Shown here one piece after another: positions 1 to 11,082 of a stretch of 64,000 nucleotides of DNA. Position numbers and translations under genes: made by a program. How positions within the stretch are numbered: the first letter of the stretch is position 1; each line of letters opens with the position of its first letter. The DNA lies in NCBI RefSeq assembly GCF_000420825.1, contig NZ_ATVR01000010.1, forward strand, positions 44,637 to 108,636. The letters are read 5' to 3'. Below the pieces are notes generated by a model. It had not been told where the DNA came from. It ran no database searches and worked only from the letters and a program-made list of their open reading frames with translations. This stretch comes from Butyrivibrio sp. AE2015 (GTDB lineage: Bacteria; Bacillota; Clostridia; Lachnospirales; Lachnospiraceae).

Positions 1-330
1 TGCCCAACACATGCGATCACTGTAGATAAGGCAGCAAAGACATGGTCTATCAGACCTATGAGCTGCATACAGTGCAGATGTTGTGTTGATAATTGTCCTA
101 AGAAATGTCTTTCAATGGGTGTCAGATTCCAGGAACCCGGCGATGAGAAGATTACTAAGACTTTTAAACAGTCAGAGAAGGCAATTGCAGCTCAGGAAGC
201 TTTGATGAAGGCTGCAAAAGAACGTGCGGCTGCTGCAGCTGCAGCTAAGGCTGCTGCCGCAAATGCAAATGGAGGAGCTGCAAACGCTAATCCTGTTGCT
301 ACAGCAAATACACAAGAAAAGAAAGATTGA
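1..330 (+). CDS. C-terminal part of a 2x[4Fe-4S] ferredoxin-like hydrogenase subunit (EchF-like), 5' truncated
   Basis: The reading frame is open from base 1, so the start lies upstream of the window. The visible part begins inside one iron-sulfur motif (CPTHAIT) and holds a full second one, CIQCRCCVDNCPKKC, the pattern of a two-cluster ferredoxin. After about residue 60 it turns into a low-complexity tail rich in Ala, Lys and Asn, ending QEKKD. Its stop codon overlaps the hypF start, so it is probably co-transcribed with NiFe-hydrogenase maturation genes; in Lachnospiraceae such a subunit at the end of an ech operon is EchF, which passes electrons between ferredoxin and the membrane hydrogenase. 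EchF is inferred from context; another polyferredoxin subunit is possible because the rest of the operon is not visible. Confidence 0.6.
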   Translation, partial: CPTHAITVDKAAKTWSIRPMSCIQCRCCVDNCPKKCLSMGVRFQEPGDEKITKTFKQSEKAIAAQEALMKAAKERAAAAAAAKAAAANANGGAANANPVATANTQEKKD

Positions 331-2606
331 TGACAGAAAAAATCTTAGTCAAAGGGGCGGTGCAGGGAGTAGGCTACCGCCCTTTTGTTTTAAAAAAAGC
401 AATTGAATATGGTCTTAAAGGGCAGGTAAAAAATATAGGAGCTGCAGTAGAGATCATTGTTTCCGGCTTGGAAAAGACTATAGATGATTTTTGCGATGAG
501 CTTAAAAATGTTCAGCCTAAAGGCTCATTTGTCTTAGACATTGCCAGAGAAAAGCTTAATGAAAGCGATTATTCTTTTAATGATTTTGCTATTGTAGAAA
601 GCTCAGTTGTGGACCTTAAATCTGAACTTCCAATAGTATTACCTGACATAGGTATCTGCGATAAATGCCTTAATGAGATGCTTTCAAAAGGCGATAGGAG
701 ATATAGATATCCGCTGATAAGCTGTGCTTCATGTGGGCCTCGTATCAGTATTTTGGATTCTCTTCCCTATGACAGACATACAACCACAATGGTCGATTTT
801 GAAATGTGTCCTAACTGCCTTTCGGAGTATAAAAGTGGACGTAGAAGGCATGCACAGACAATTTCCTGTCATGATTGTGGACCTTTCATGATTCTTGACT
901 ACTATGACGGGGCAGAATCTGTTCACCTTGAAAGGGAAGATGCTGTGAAAAAAGCAATTTCTCTTTTAAACGAAGGTAAGATCATAGGACTAAAGGGTGT
1001 ATCTGGTTATCAGCTTATATGTAAGCCTGAGAATCCTGTTGCTTTACGTTTAAGACAGATAAAAGGCAGAGAGAATAAGCCTTTTGCTGTTATGTTTTCG
1101 ACAGTTGATAGTATAAAAATATACGCTGAAGTTAACGAGAAGGAAGAAGAGCTTTTATTGTCTTCAGCAAGACCTATTGTTTTATTAAATAAAAAGCAGG
1201 ACTTTCCTTATGAAGTCTGCAAGGACAGTAATTATATAGGGGCTTTTTTGCCATCAGCAGGCATACACAGATTATTAACTGATGAAGTTGGTCCACTAAT
1301 CTGTACAAGCGCCAATATTTCTGGTCAGCCCATAATTATTGATCATGATTCTTTTGACCAAAAACTAATGGATGGATCAAAAGAATATTATGTTGACGGA
1401 GTTCTTTTCCATAAAAGAAGGATAAATCAGCCTCAGGATGATTCTGTGGTATTTGTTATCAAAAATGAGAACGGGGAGTATTCTTCCCAGTTTATCAGAA
1501 GGGCAAGAGGTTTTTCACCGCTTCCTATAATCTGCAAAGGCTCAGATAATAACACTTCAACTATTTGTTTTGGAGGAGACCTAAAGAGCACATTTTCGTT
1601 TGCCAAAAAAGACAGAGTTGTTCTTAGCCAGTTTATAGGCGATTTAGAAGATGCTGACACCTATGAGCTTTTTAATAAACTAATAAAAAGAAATTCAGAT
1701 CTTTTTTCATTTGTTCCAAGGAGAGCTGTCTGCGATAAGCATCCTTTGTATTTTTCATCAAAGTATGCAAAAGAATATGCAGAAAAAAGAAACATAGAAC
1801 TGATAAGATTGCAGCATCATTATGCTCATGTTTTATCTGTCATGGCAGAAAATGAATTAAGATCATGTATTGGAATTGCCTTTGATGGTACAGGCTTTGG
1901 CGATGACGATAAAGTCTGGGGTGGAGAAGTTTTTCTGTGTAATGGTATAGATTATACTAGAAAGAGCCACTTATCGTATATTAAGCTTATGGGCGGAGAT
2001 ACAGCTCCCAAGAAGGCAAATATTGTAAAAGAATGCTATGAGATAGCTCTTAATGATAACGGCAGTGATATCGTTAAGGCTGCTCTTAAAAATAATATAA
2101 ATACTTATGAAACTTCCAGTGTCGGAAGATTATTTGACTGCGTATGTGCACTTTTAGGAATAAAGGACTATAATTCATTCGAAGGTGAGTGCGCGATCTT
2201 ACTTGAAAAAGAAGCTTCGCTCTGTAATGGAAGTCATTTTCCTTTGTTTGATGTAAAAATCATCGAAAATGAAGAGGGAGAAATTATATTCGATCAGCTT
2301 GATCTTTTTTCACAGATAAAGGGATGTATTGCAGATGGAAGTTTTGAAACAAAGGACATTGCATATGGTTTTCATTTAGCTTTGGCTTATTATATCGTGA
2401 AAATATGTAGTATACTTAGAAGCAATGTCAAGGAATCAAAAGTTTGTTTGTCCGGAGGAGTATTTGCGAACCGGATACTTTTAAAGAACACAATAGCTCT
2501 TTTGACAAAAGAGGGATTTGATGTTTATTGGAACAGGCTTGTACCATCAGGGGATGCTGGAATTGCCCTTGGACAGGCATATTATGGATTATTGAAAGAG
2601 GATTAG
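330..2606 (+). CDS. hypF: HypF, carbamoyltransferase for NiFe-hydrogenase maturation
   Basis: HypF makes the carbamoyl group that becomes the cyanide ligands of the NiFe site, using carbamoyl phosphate and ATP, and transfers it to the C-terminal Cys of HypE. All domains are visible in order: acylphosphatase-like N-terminus (VQGVGYRPFV), two zinc-finger motifs of CxxC pairs around residues 110-190, a YrdC-like domain (KGRENKPFAVM), and the Kae1-like C-terminal domain with HHYAHVLSVMAEN, FDGTGFGDD and LSGGVFANRILL. About 758 residues, normal for the family. I place the start at the ATG overlapping the upstream TGA; an in-frame TTG three bases earlier is the alternative. Two bases separate its stop from hypC. 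Confidence 0.97.
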   Translation: MTEKILVKGAVQGVGYRPFVLKKAIEYGLKGQVKNIGAAVEIIVSGLEKTIDDFCDELKNVQPKGSFVLDIAREKLNESDYSFNDFAIVESSVVDLKSELPIVLPDIGICDKCLNEMLSKGDRRYRYPLISCASCGPRISILDSLPYDRHTTTMVDFEMCPNCLSEYKSGRRRHAQTISCHDCGPFMILDYYDGAESVHLEREDAVKKAISLLNEGKIIGLKGVSGYQLICKPENPVALRLRQIKGRENKPFAVMFSTVDSIKIYAEVNEKEEELLLSSARPIVLLNKKQDFPYEVCKDSNYIGAFLPSAGIHRLLTDEVGPLICTSANISGQPIIIDHDSFDQKLMDGSKEYYVDGVLFHKRRINQPQDDSVVFVIKNENGEYSSQFIRRARGFSPLPIICKGSDNNTSTICFGGDLKSTFSFAKKDRVVLSQFIGDLEDADTYELFNKLIKRNSDLFSFVPRRAVCDKHPLYFSSKYAKEYAEKRNIELIRLQHHYAHVLSVMAENELRSCIGIAFDGTGFGDDDKVWGGEVFLCNGIDYTRKSHLSYIKLMGGDTAPKKANIVKECYEIALNDNGSDIVKAALKNNINTYETSSVGRLFDCVCALLGIKDYNSFEGECAILLEKEASLCNGSHFPLFDVKIIENEEGEIIFDQLDLFSQIKGCIADGSFETKDIAYGFHLALAYYIVKICSILRSNVKESKVCLSGGVFANRILLKNTIALLTKEGFDVYWNRLVPSGDAGIALGQAYYGLLKED

Positions 2607-2608
2607 AT

Positions 2609-2827
2609 ATGTGCGTAGCAATACCGGGAAAAGTTATTAAGATAGATGGAACAAAAGCTACTGTCGATTTTAGCGGTAATACGGTTATAGCAGAAGCAGG
2701 CCTTGTAAATGTAAAGGTTGGCGACAGAGTTCTGGTTCATGCAGGCTGCATCATCCAGACTATGGATGAAAAAATGGCTGATGAAATGGAAGAATTATTT
2801 AATGAAATTGAGGATCTGACTGTTTAA
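2609..2827 (+). CDS. hypC: HypC/HybG family hydrogenase maturation chaperone
   Basis: A 72-residue protein starting MCVAIPGKV; Cys2 is the conserved residue that holds the Fe(CN)2CO unit with HypD and contacts the large-subunit precursor. The small beta-barrel and acidic C-terminal helix fit the family. I reject a longer in-frame start inside hypF because the family always begins at this Met-Cys. The stop TAA overlaps the hypD ATG by one base, indicating translational coupling. Confidence 0.97.
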   Translation: MCVAIPGKVIKIDGTKATVDFSGNTVIAEAGLVNVKVGDRVLVHAGCIIQTMDEKMADEMEELFNEIEDLTV

Positions 2828-3873
2828 TGGGATCAATTACTTTTGAAGAAATTCTTGATAAATTAAAGAACTATGATGGTGAAGAAGTACATATAATGGA
2901 GGTTTGCGGCACTCATACCGCAGCAATATCAGAAAATGGCATTCCATCAATGCTGTCTCCAAAGATAAAGCTCATTTCAGGTCCCGGTTGCCCTGTCTGT
3001 GTTACAGTTACAGCTGTAATTGACAGACTTGTTGAGCTCTCAATGGAGGAAAACACCATCGTACTGACATTTGGTGATCTTATAAGGGTAAGGGGAACAC
3101 ATAAGTCACTAGCCGATGCAAAGGCGGATGGCGGTCACGTGAGAATGGTTTATTCTCCAATGGAAACTGTTAAGCTTGCCAAGGAAGATCCTTCTCATAC
3201 ATATGTTTTTGCTGCGATTGGCTTCGAAACCACGACTCCTGTATACGCAATGGTATTAGAAGAAGCGGTAAAAGAAAACGTTAAAAACCTAAAGCTTTTG
3301 ACATCACTTAAAACTATGCCTGAAGTTATCAGATGGGTAGTGAAAAATGGCGGCGGAATTGATGGCTTTATTGCCCCGGGACATGTATGTGCGGTCACAG
3401 GAAGTGATACATTCAAAGCTTTGTCTGATGAACTTGGAATTCCTTTTGTGGTTTCAGGTTTTGAAGGCAAACAGCTTATTATGACTATATATGCTCTTTT
3501 ACAGATGAAAGGTAAATCCGGTATAAAGAATCTGTACAAGAATGTAGTGACAGAGGAAGGAAATACTAAGGCAAAAGAAGTCGTTGAAAAGTATTTTGAA
3601 GTATCAGATGCCTCATGGCGCGGCATGGGCAAGATAAAAGGATCAGGCATGGCATTGAAAAAAGAATATGCTGATTTTGACGCTGGAAGTATAGGCCTTG
3701 ATGAAGATCATATGCCACCCGGATGTAGTTGCGCAAGTGTACTTGTAGGTAAATTAAAGCCCTATGAATGTCCTTTATTTGGCAAAGCATGTACTCCGGA
3801 TAATGCTCATGGAGCATGCATGGTATCTACAGAGGGCAGTTGTTATAATTATTTTGTATCAGGAAGAAGATAG
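2827..3873 (+). CDS. hypD: HypD, hydrogenase Fe(CN)2CO assembly protein
   Basis: HypD is the iron-sulfur scaffold on which the cyanide- and CO-bearing iron is built together with HypC and HypE. The 348-residue product has the family Cys motifs: MEVCGTHT near residue 27, SGPGCPVCV near 57, and a C-terminal set with PPGCSCASVL, YECPLFGKAC and GACMV, which includes the ligands of the [4Fe-4S] cluster. Length is normal. It is coupled to hypC and is followed after nine bases by hypE. Confidence 0.97.
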   Translation: MGSITFEEILDKLKNYDGEEVHIMEVCGTHTAAISENGIPSMLSPKIKLISGPGCPVCVTVTAVIDRLVELSMEENTIVLTFGDLIRVRGTHKSLADAKADGGHVRMVYSPMETVKLAKEDPSHTYVFAAIGFETTTPVYAMVLEEAVKENVKNLKLLTSLKTMPEVIRWVVKNGGGIDGFIAPGHVCAVTGSDTFKALSDELGIPFVVSGFEGKQLIMTIYALLQMKGKSGIKNLYKNVVTEEGNTKAKEVVEKYFEVSDASWRGMGKIKGSGMALKKEYADFDAGSIGLDEDHMPPGCSCASVLVGKLKPYECPLFGKACTPDNAHGACMVSTEGSCYNYFVSGRR

Positions 3874-3882
3874 GAACAGATT

Positions 3883-4893
3883 ATGAAGATTACAATGGCA
3901 CATGGAAGTGGTGGTGAGTCAACTTCCGCTTTGATCAGAGATATATTTGCTAAACATTTTCACAACGAAATACTTGATAAGCTTGAGGATTCTGCAGTTG
4001 TAGAAGGGTGTGGCAGGCTTGCGGTTACTACTGACAGCTTTGTTGTTACTCCTATTGAATTTCCAGGTGGTGATATAGGAAGGTTGTCTGTTTGCGGAAC
4101 AGTCAATGATCTTCTTATGAGCGGTGCAAAGCCAATGTACCTTACCTGCGGCTGCATCCTTGAAGAAGGCCTTGATATGGATGTTTTGGACAGAGTTATC
4201 AGTTCAATGGCTGAAACTGCAAAGGAAGCTGGAATCAAGATTATTACAGGCGACACAAAGGTTATTGAAAACAAAGGCGGCGAGAGCGGACTTATAATAA
4301 ATACTTCCGGGGTTGGCTTCATTTCTGAAGATTTAGATGTTCCGGGACCATTTAAGCTAAAAGATGGCGATAAGATAATCATATCAGGTAATCTTGGCGA
4401 TCATCATGCTGCCATTTTAGGAACAAGGATGGGAATCCAAAATAATATAAAGTCCGATGCAGCACCTCTTGCCTTGATGGTAAAAGGACTTTTGGATAAT
4501 AATGTAGAAGTGCACGCTATGCGTGATGTCACAAGAGGCGGCCTTGGAACTGTATTAAATGAGTTCTGCGAAAGCTCAAAATGCACAATTGATCTTTACG
4601 AAGATAAAATGCCGGTTTCACCAGCTGTAAAAGATTTTTGTGGTCTTCTTGGTTTGGATCCTATGTATATGGGCAATGAAGGAAAAATGGTTCTTTCAGT
4701 AGCTGCAAAAGACGCAGAGAAAGCTCTTTCTATAATTAAGAGATCTAAATATGGTGAGAATGCCTGCATCATAGGGGATGTAAGCAAAAATGACGGATCA
4801 GCCGATAAACATAATGTGGTACTTAATACCAAAATTGGCGGAAAACGTATAATTGGTCTGATGTACGGAGAGGGACTTCCAAGAATTTGCTAA
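3883..4893 (+). CDS. hypE: HypE, carbamoyl dehydratase of hydrogenase maturation
   Basis: HypE (336 residues, AIRS/PurM-like fold) accepts the carbamoyl group from HypF on its last cysteine and dehydrates it with ATP to thiocyanate for transfer to iron. The glycine-rich N-terminus (MAHGSGGEST), the ATP-binding region (VTGD-like ITGDTKV) and above all the hallmark C-terminus PRIC are present, so the carrier Cys is intact. It is the last hyp gene here; hypA and hypB, needed for nickel insertion, are not in the window and may lie upstream of the hydrogenase genes. Confidence 0.97.
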   Translation: MKITMAHGSGGESTSALIRDIFAKHFHNEILDKLEDSAVVEGCGRLAVTTDSFVVTPIEFPGGDIGRLSVCGTVNDLLMSGAKPMYLTCGCILEEGLDMDVLDRVISSMAETAKEAGIKIITGDTKVIENKGGESGLIINTSGVGFISEDLDVPGPFKLKDGDKIIISGNLGDHHAAILGTRMGIQNNIKSDAAPLALMVKGLLDNNVEVHAMRDVTRGGLGTVLNEFCESSKCTIDLYEDKMPVSPAVKDFCGLLGLDPMYMGNEGKMVLSVAAKDAEKALSIIKRSKYGENACIIGDVSKNDGSADKHNVVLNTKIGGKRIIGLMYGEGLPRIC

Positions 4894-4946
4894 ATGATGT
4901 AAAATATATGTCGTAACTTTCGATTTCTTGAAAGGATAAGTATTTA

Positions 4947-5789
4947 ATGGAATTTAAAAGAATCAATAAGGATACAGTAACATGTATCATAACTGAAGAT
5001 GATATGGACGAGCAGGGAATAAAGCTCGAGGATTTATTTGAAAAGAAAAAAGAAGCGATGGATTTTTTACATGATGTAATGCGTAAGGCCCAGGAAGAGG
5101 TCGATTATAAACCAACAGGTTCCTTTATGCCAATGCAGATCACTGTTTTACCTGATCATTCCATTTCTTTAACTCTTTCTGAAAATGCTTCAGCTTCATT
5201 CGGAGAGATACTTAAAAACCTTACTGAAAAAGCCGGAATCACAATTCCAAAGAATGTTCTTGAGGATATTGGCGATTCTGAAAATGAAGACAGAATAAAC
5301 AGATTAAATGAATATTTAAAGAGCTTGAAACAGTTCACCAATTCAGTAAAAAATATAATGGAAGACTCAGGACTTGCTGAGAACCATGATAAGATTTCAC
5401 TCAATCAGAAGTCATCAGCTGCTGAGAATAAAGAAAAAGCAGATAAGATTTCAAACGGTGCTTCCAAGAAAAACAGAGATAAAGAGCGACTTAAGTTCCA
5501 TGAATATGTTTTCTCTTTTGCAAATATCAGTACTGTTATTGAGTTTTGTAAAAAGGCACCTACAGATCTTAATATATCAAGTTCTCTTTATAAGAATGAG
5601 CAGGATGGTAAGTATTATCTTGATTTAAAGAGACTTGACGAAGAACCAAAAGTATTTGCGTCACTATTTACAATGGCATATGAGTTTGGCCATTTTCAAG
5701 CATCAAATCAGCATGTGATCGCACATATCCGTGAGTCCTATGACCTGATCATTAAGGATGATGCAATAAATTCTTTGGCGCAAGTTTAA
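4947..5789 (+). CDS. mecA: MecA-type adaptor protein
   Basis: MecA adaptors feed substrates to ClpC-ClpP and in Bacillus hold back competence. The N-terminal domain (residues 1-80) matches the family: ITEDDMDEQGIKLEDL followed by a helix with FLHDVMRKAQEE and the strand PMQITVLP. Residues 90-170 are a charged linker; residues 180-270 form the C-terminal ClpC-binding domain, with FSFANISTVIEFCKK and KYYLDLKR. The 280-residue length is somewhat above the Bacillus protein because of the linker. A Shine-Dalgarno AAAGGAT lies upstream, and a hairpin terminator follows, so it is probably transcribed on its own. Confidence 0.88.
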   Translation: MEFKRINKDTVTCIITEDDMDEQGIKLEDLFEKKKEAMDFLHDVMRKAQEEVDYKPTGSFMPMQITVLPDHSISLTLSENASASFGEILKNLTEKAGITIPKNVLEDIGDSENEDRINRLNEYLKSLKQFTNSVKNIMEDSGLAENHDKISLNQKSSAAENKEKADKISNGASKKNRDKERLKFHEYVFSFANISTVIEFCKKAPTDLNISSSLYKNEQDGKYYLDLKRLDEEPKVFASLFTMAYEFGHFQASNQHVIAHIRESYDLIIKDDAINSLAQV

Positions 5790-5807
5790 GAAAACTAATG
5801 AATTATG

Positions 5808-5845
5808 AGTCGAGCGTATATGACGAATATATGCTCGACTTTTAA
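5808..5845 (+). terminator. Rho-independent terminator after mecA
   Basis: A strong stem (AGTCGAGC pairing with GCTCGACT, extended by A/T pairs) is followed by TTTTA. It separates mecA from the pseudouridine synthase gene. Confidence 0.85.
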
Positions 5846-5869
5846 ATTATTATTGTGGTCAGGTGTTTT

Positions 5870-6583
5870 ATGAGATTAAATAAATATATTGCCAGTTGCG
5901 GCGTATGCTCCAGGAGAGAGGCAGATAAGTTAATAGATGAAGGAAGAGTCACTATAAATGGTGAGAAAGCAGTATTTGGTATTGATGTAACTGATACAGA
6001 TACTGTTTTTGTTGATGGCAAAAAGATAGAGCCTTTGGATGAAAAAATAGTGATCGCATACTATAAGCCGGTTGGTGTTACATGTACAGAAAAAGATAAG
6101 TATGCAGAAAAAACTGTTATAGAAGACCTTGGATTTGATAAAAGAGTCACTTACGCAGGCAGACTTGATAAAGACTCAGAGGGGCTTCTTCTTATGTCAA
6201 ATGATGGTGAGCTTATAAATGCCATGATGAAAGGCTCTATGAAGCATGAAAAAGAGTATGAAGTCACCGTGGACATGGATGTGACGGAAGATTTTCTTAA
6301 AGCCATGTCTTCAGGAATGTATCTAAAAGAGCTTGATAGAAGAACAAGGCCCTGCGAAGTGAAAAAGACAGGCAAAAGATCTTTTAACATTGTCCTGACT
6401 CAGGGGCTTAACAGACAGATTCGCAGAATGTGTGCAGCTTTAGGGGCAAATGTAGTTAAGCTTAAAAGAATAAGGGTTATGAATGTGAAATTAAAGGACT
6501 ACGATATAACCCCCGGAAAATATGTGGTCCTTTCAGACCAAGTGGTAAAAAAACTCTATAAAGATGCTGGAATTGCCAGATAA
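5870..6583 (+). CDS. RsuA/RluB/RluF-family 23S rRNA pseudouridine synthase
   Basis: A 237-residue enzyme with an N-terminal S4 RNA-binding domain (MRLNKYIASCGVCSRREAD) and a pseudouridine synthase catalytic domain whose Asp lies in GRLDKDSEGLLL. The C-terminal LNRQIRRMCAALG motif is typical of the RluF/RluB branch, which modifies helix regions of 23S rRNA (U2604 or U2605 in E. coli). I chose the ATG preceded by AGGTG; an upstream in-frame GTG adds five unconserved residues. Which uridine is modified cannot be told by eye; RluF is my preferred reading. Confidence 0.88.
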   Translation: MRLNKYIASCGVCSRREADKLIDEGRVTINGEKAVFGIDVTDTDTVFVDGKKIEPLDEKIVIAYYKPVGVTCTEKDKYAEKTVIEDLGFDKRVTYAGRLDKDSEGLLLMSNDGELINAMMKGSMKHEKEYEVTVDMDVTEDFLKAMSSGMYLKELDRRTRPCEVKKTGKRSFNIVLTQGLNRQIRRMCAALGANVVKLKRIRVMNVKLKDYDITPGKYVVLSDQVVKKLYKDAGIAR

Positions 6584-6587
6584 ATAA

Positions 6588-8647
<2,060 letters not shown>

Positions 8648-8669
8648 TTTTTATACGGAGTGATGAAAA

Positions 8670-9635
8670 ATGCCAATTAAGATAAAAAATGATCTTCCTG
8701 CAAGGGAGATCCTTGAACAGGAAAACATATTTGCTGTTGATGAGAACAGAGCCCTGCATCAGGACATCAGATCTTTGCAGATCTGTATTCTTAATCTTAT
8801 GCCACTTAAAGAGGATACTGAATTGCAGCTACTTAGATCAATGTCTAATACGCCTTTGCAGATTGATGTTTCTTTTATGCAGATGAGTTCCCACCATTCA
8901 TCCAATACGTCTCCTAACCATCTTAACAGGTTTTATCATCCTTTCGATGAACTAAAGGAAAATACCTATGATGGTCTTATTATCACAGGTGCGCCTGTTG
9001 AGCAGCTTGAGTTTGAACAGGTTGATTATTGGGATGAACTCTGCAGAGTATTTGAATGGTCAAAAACAAATGTAACATCAACCTTTCACATCTGCTGGGG
9101 AGCACAGGCAGGAATTTACTATCACTATGGAATAGATAAAAAGCCTTTGCCTGAAAAGAGATTTGGTATCTATAAGCACAGAGTCATGAACAGGAAGGTA
9201 CCTTTGGTCAGAGGCTTTGATGATGTATTTTCAATGCCTCACTCAAGGCATACAGAGACTCCTGCCAAGGCCATACATGATTGCGAGGATCTTGTTGTTC
9301 TTGCAGAATCTGATGTGGCAGGAATTTTCCTTTGCATGAATAAGTCAGGAAGTCAGATATTTGCAATGGGGCATGCAGAATATGACAGGTTAACACTTGA
9401 TAGTGAGTACAAAAGAGATTTGGCAAAAGGGCTTGATATTAAAATGCCAATAAATTACTATCCGGATGATAATCCTGAAAATGTACCTGATCTTTTATGG
9501 AGAAGTCATGCAAATATTCTTTATACAAACTGGCTCAACTACTACGTATACCAGAACACACCATATCAATGGGGACAGATATTAGATGAAGAAAAAAGAA
9601 AGCTCGCATCCAAGATGCTGACTAAAAAAATGTAA
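8670..9635 (+). CDS. metA: Homoserine O-acetyltransferase (MetA-type, acetyl-CoA form)
   Basis: It activates homoserine for methionine synthesis. The fold is the class-I glutamine amidotransferase-like MetA family: catalytic Cys142 in FHICWGAQAG, His235 and Glu237 in MGHAEYDR. Residue 111 is Glu (APVEQLEFE); in this family Glu111 is known to select acetyl-CoA, whereas Gly111, as in E. coli, selects succinyl-CoA. The protein is therefore predicted to be an acetyltransferase despite the usual succinyltransferase label. 321 residues, normal. Preceded by ACGGAGTG and followed 15 bases later by the deacetylase gene. Confidence 0.95.
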   Translation: MPIKIKNDLPAREILEQENIFAVDENRALHQDIRSLQICILNLMPLKEDTELQLLRSMSNTPLQIDVSFMQMSSHHSSNTSPNHLNRFYHPFDELKENTYDGLIITGAPVEQLEFEQVDYWDELCRVFEWSKTNVTSTFHICWGAQAGIYYHYGIDKKPLPEKRFGIYKHRVMNRKVPLVRGFDDVFSMPHSRHTETPAKAIHDCEDLVVLAESDVAGIFLCMNKSGSQIFAMGHAEYDRLTLDSEYKRDLAKGLDIKMPINYYPDDNPENVPDLLWRSHANILYTNWLNYYVYQNTPYQWGQILDEEKRKLASKMLTKKM

Positions 9636-9650
9636 GTGAGGGAGTAAAAA

Positions 9651-10475
9651 ATGGAACTTAGGAATATCTATACCTGCTTTCCGGGAGGAAAACATAAAGT
9701 ATTAACACTTAGTTATGATGATGGCAAGATTGCCGACAGAAGACTTGTTGCCTTATTTAATGAGTATGGCCTTAAGGGAACTTTTAATGTAAATTCAGGT
9801 CTTGTAGACAGACCATTTACTAATGCTTATGACGAACGTATTCCTGTTTCAGAGTATAAAGAGCTTTATAAGGGACATGAAGTTGCCTGTCACACTGTTT
9901 TACATCCTACAATTGCAAGAAGCCCCAAGGAACAGATGGTGCTTCAGGTAATAGAGGATAGAAGAAAGCTTGAGGAAGCACTTGGCTACACTGTAAGAGG
10001 ACTTGCATATCCTAATGGCTCATTTGATGACAATGTAGTAGATGCTTTAAAAGCATGTGGTATCAGACATGCAAGAACAGTTCATTCAACATTAGGCTTT
10101 GCAATGCCTTCAGATTATCTTAGATGGAATCCTACATGCAGCCACAAAAATGAAGCTTTGGAAAGATTATCTGAAGAGTTTATAAATCTTCATAAAACCC
10201 AGTATCTGTATATGATGTATGTATGGGGACACAGTTATGAATTTGAAATTGATAATAACTGGCATGTGATTGAGAACTTTGCTAAAAAAGTTGGCAACAA
10301 GGATGATATCTGGTATGCAACAAATATCGAAATCGTTGATTACATGGAAGCAGCTTCAAGAGTTCAGGTATCAGTAAATGGAGACTTTGCATATAATCCA
10401 AGTGCCGCAAGCGTATGGCTTGAAGTTGATAAAAAACACATCGAACTTAAACCCGGAGTTACAACTACGTTATAA
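9651..10475 (+). CDS. Polysaccharide deacetylase (NodB-homology) family protein
   Basis: A 274-residue protein with NodB motifs: LTLSYDDG near the start (the metal-binding Asp pair), CHTVLHP (the second motif with the metal His residues), and LAYPNGSFDD (a substrate-groove motif). No signal peptide is visible, so it looks cytoplasmic, which is unusual for cell-wall deacetylases but common in a clade of stand-alone bacterial members. The substrate is unknown. The final 40 residues resemble a small beta-sandwich. Confidence 0.85.
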   Translation: MELRNIYTCFPGGKHKVLTLSYDDGKIADRRLVALFNEYGLKGTFNVNSGLVDRPFTNAYDERIPVSEYKELYKGHEVACHTVLHPTIARSPKEQMVLQVIEDRRKLEEALGYTVRGLAYPNGSFDDNVVDALKACGIRHARTVHSTLGFAMPSDYLRWNPTCSHKNEALERLSEEFINLHKTQYLYMMYVWGHSYEFEIDNNWHVIENFAKKVGNKDDIWYATNIEIVDYMEAASRVQVSVNGDFAYNPSAASVWLEVDKKHIELKPGVTTTL

Positions 10476-10505
10476 ATTTATAATATTTTAAGGGTCCCAC
10501 TATCA

Positions 10506-10534
10506 TTGTTTTTTCTATTAAAATAAGTTAAAAT
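10506..10534 (+). promoter_or_regulatory. Putative sigma-A promoter for the 10592 gene
   Basis: TTGTTT and TAAAAT are separated by 17 bases, about 58 bases before the start codon. The only other promoter signal in the gap is nearby A/T-rich sequence. Confidence 0.5.
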
Positions 10535-10591
10535 ATATATGTTAGGTCGTTTATTTTATTTTGAGATAGTTTAGACAAGGAGAATTAACAT

Positions 10592-11071
10592 ATGGCCCTT
10601 AATGTTGAGAACGATGACCTTGAAGTAAAGACAGATTCTAAAAAGAAACCTACAAAGAAGACTAAAGAGATGCTAGAAGAAAATGCTAAACAGATAGAAG
10701 AGCTCAAAGCTCTTCAGACAGAATTGGATCATGAGCTTGATGCACTTGATCAGGATGAAAAAGAACTTGGTGAAAGATCTGCTCTTAAACTAACTGTGAC
10801 ACATAAAAAGTTTGGTGAAGGAACAGTCATCACGCAAGATGGTAAGTACATAGAAGTAAAGTTTAAAGACGTTGTTAAGAAGTTTGTGCTTCCTGGATGC
10901 TTTGCGGATAAATTCCTCGAGCTTGAGGATGAAGACGTTTACGATTATTATGTAAAGGCTAATGAAATCCATAAGAAGCGTATGAATGCAGAGCTTAAGG
11001 CAAAATCAGCAACCTTTGCCATTCAGCGTCATGAAGATGCCATCGAAAAATTAAATGCAAAATTCAAATGA
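10592..11071 (+). CDS. Conserved charged protein with a small SH3/Tudor-like segment, function unknown
   Basis: A 159-residue cytoplasmic protein. Residues 1-65 are Lys/Glu-rich and predicted coiled coil. Residues 66-110 (VTHKKFGEGTVITQDG, then VKKFVLPGCF) resemble the short beta-barrel motif (HxxFGxGxV ... FxxxxKxFxxP) appended to UvrD/PcrA-type helicases and other DNA-associated proteins. The C-terminus is again helical and basic. It has its own promoter and terminator. I do not recognise a named family; a nucleic-acid-associated role is only an inference from the motif. Confidence 0.7.
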   Translation: MALNVENDDLEVKTDSKKKPTKKTKEMLEENAKQIEELKALQTELDHELDALDQDEKELGERSALKLTVTHKKFGEGTVITQDGKYIEVKFKDVVKKFVLPGCFADKFLELEDEDVYDYYVKANEIHKKRMNAELKAKSATFAIQRHEDAIEKLNAKFK

Positions 11072-11082
11072 TTTATCATTTA

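Noticed and set aside
2528..2608. Longer N-terminus for hypC
   Set aside because: It lies inside the hypF coding region, and HypC function needs Cys at position 2 of the shorter form.
3195..3650. 151-codon open frame opposite hypD
   Set aside because: It is the antisense shadow of a conserved gene and has no ribosome-binding site or homology.
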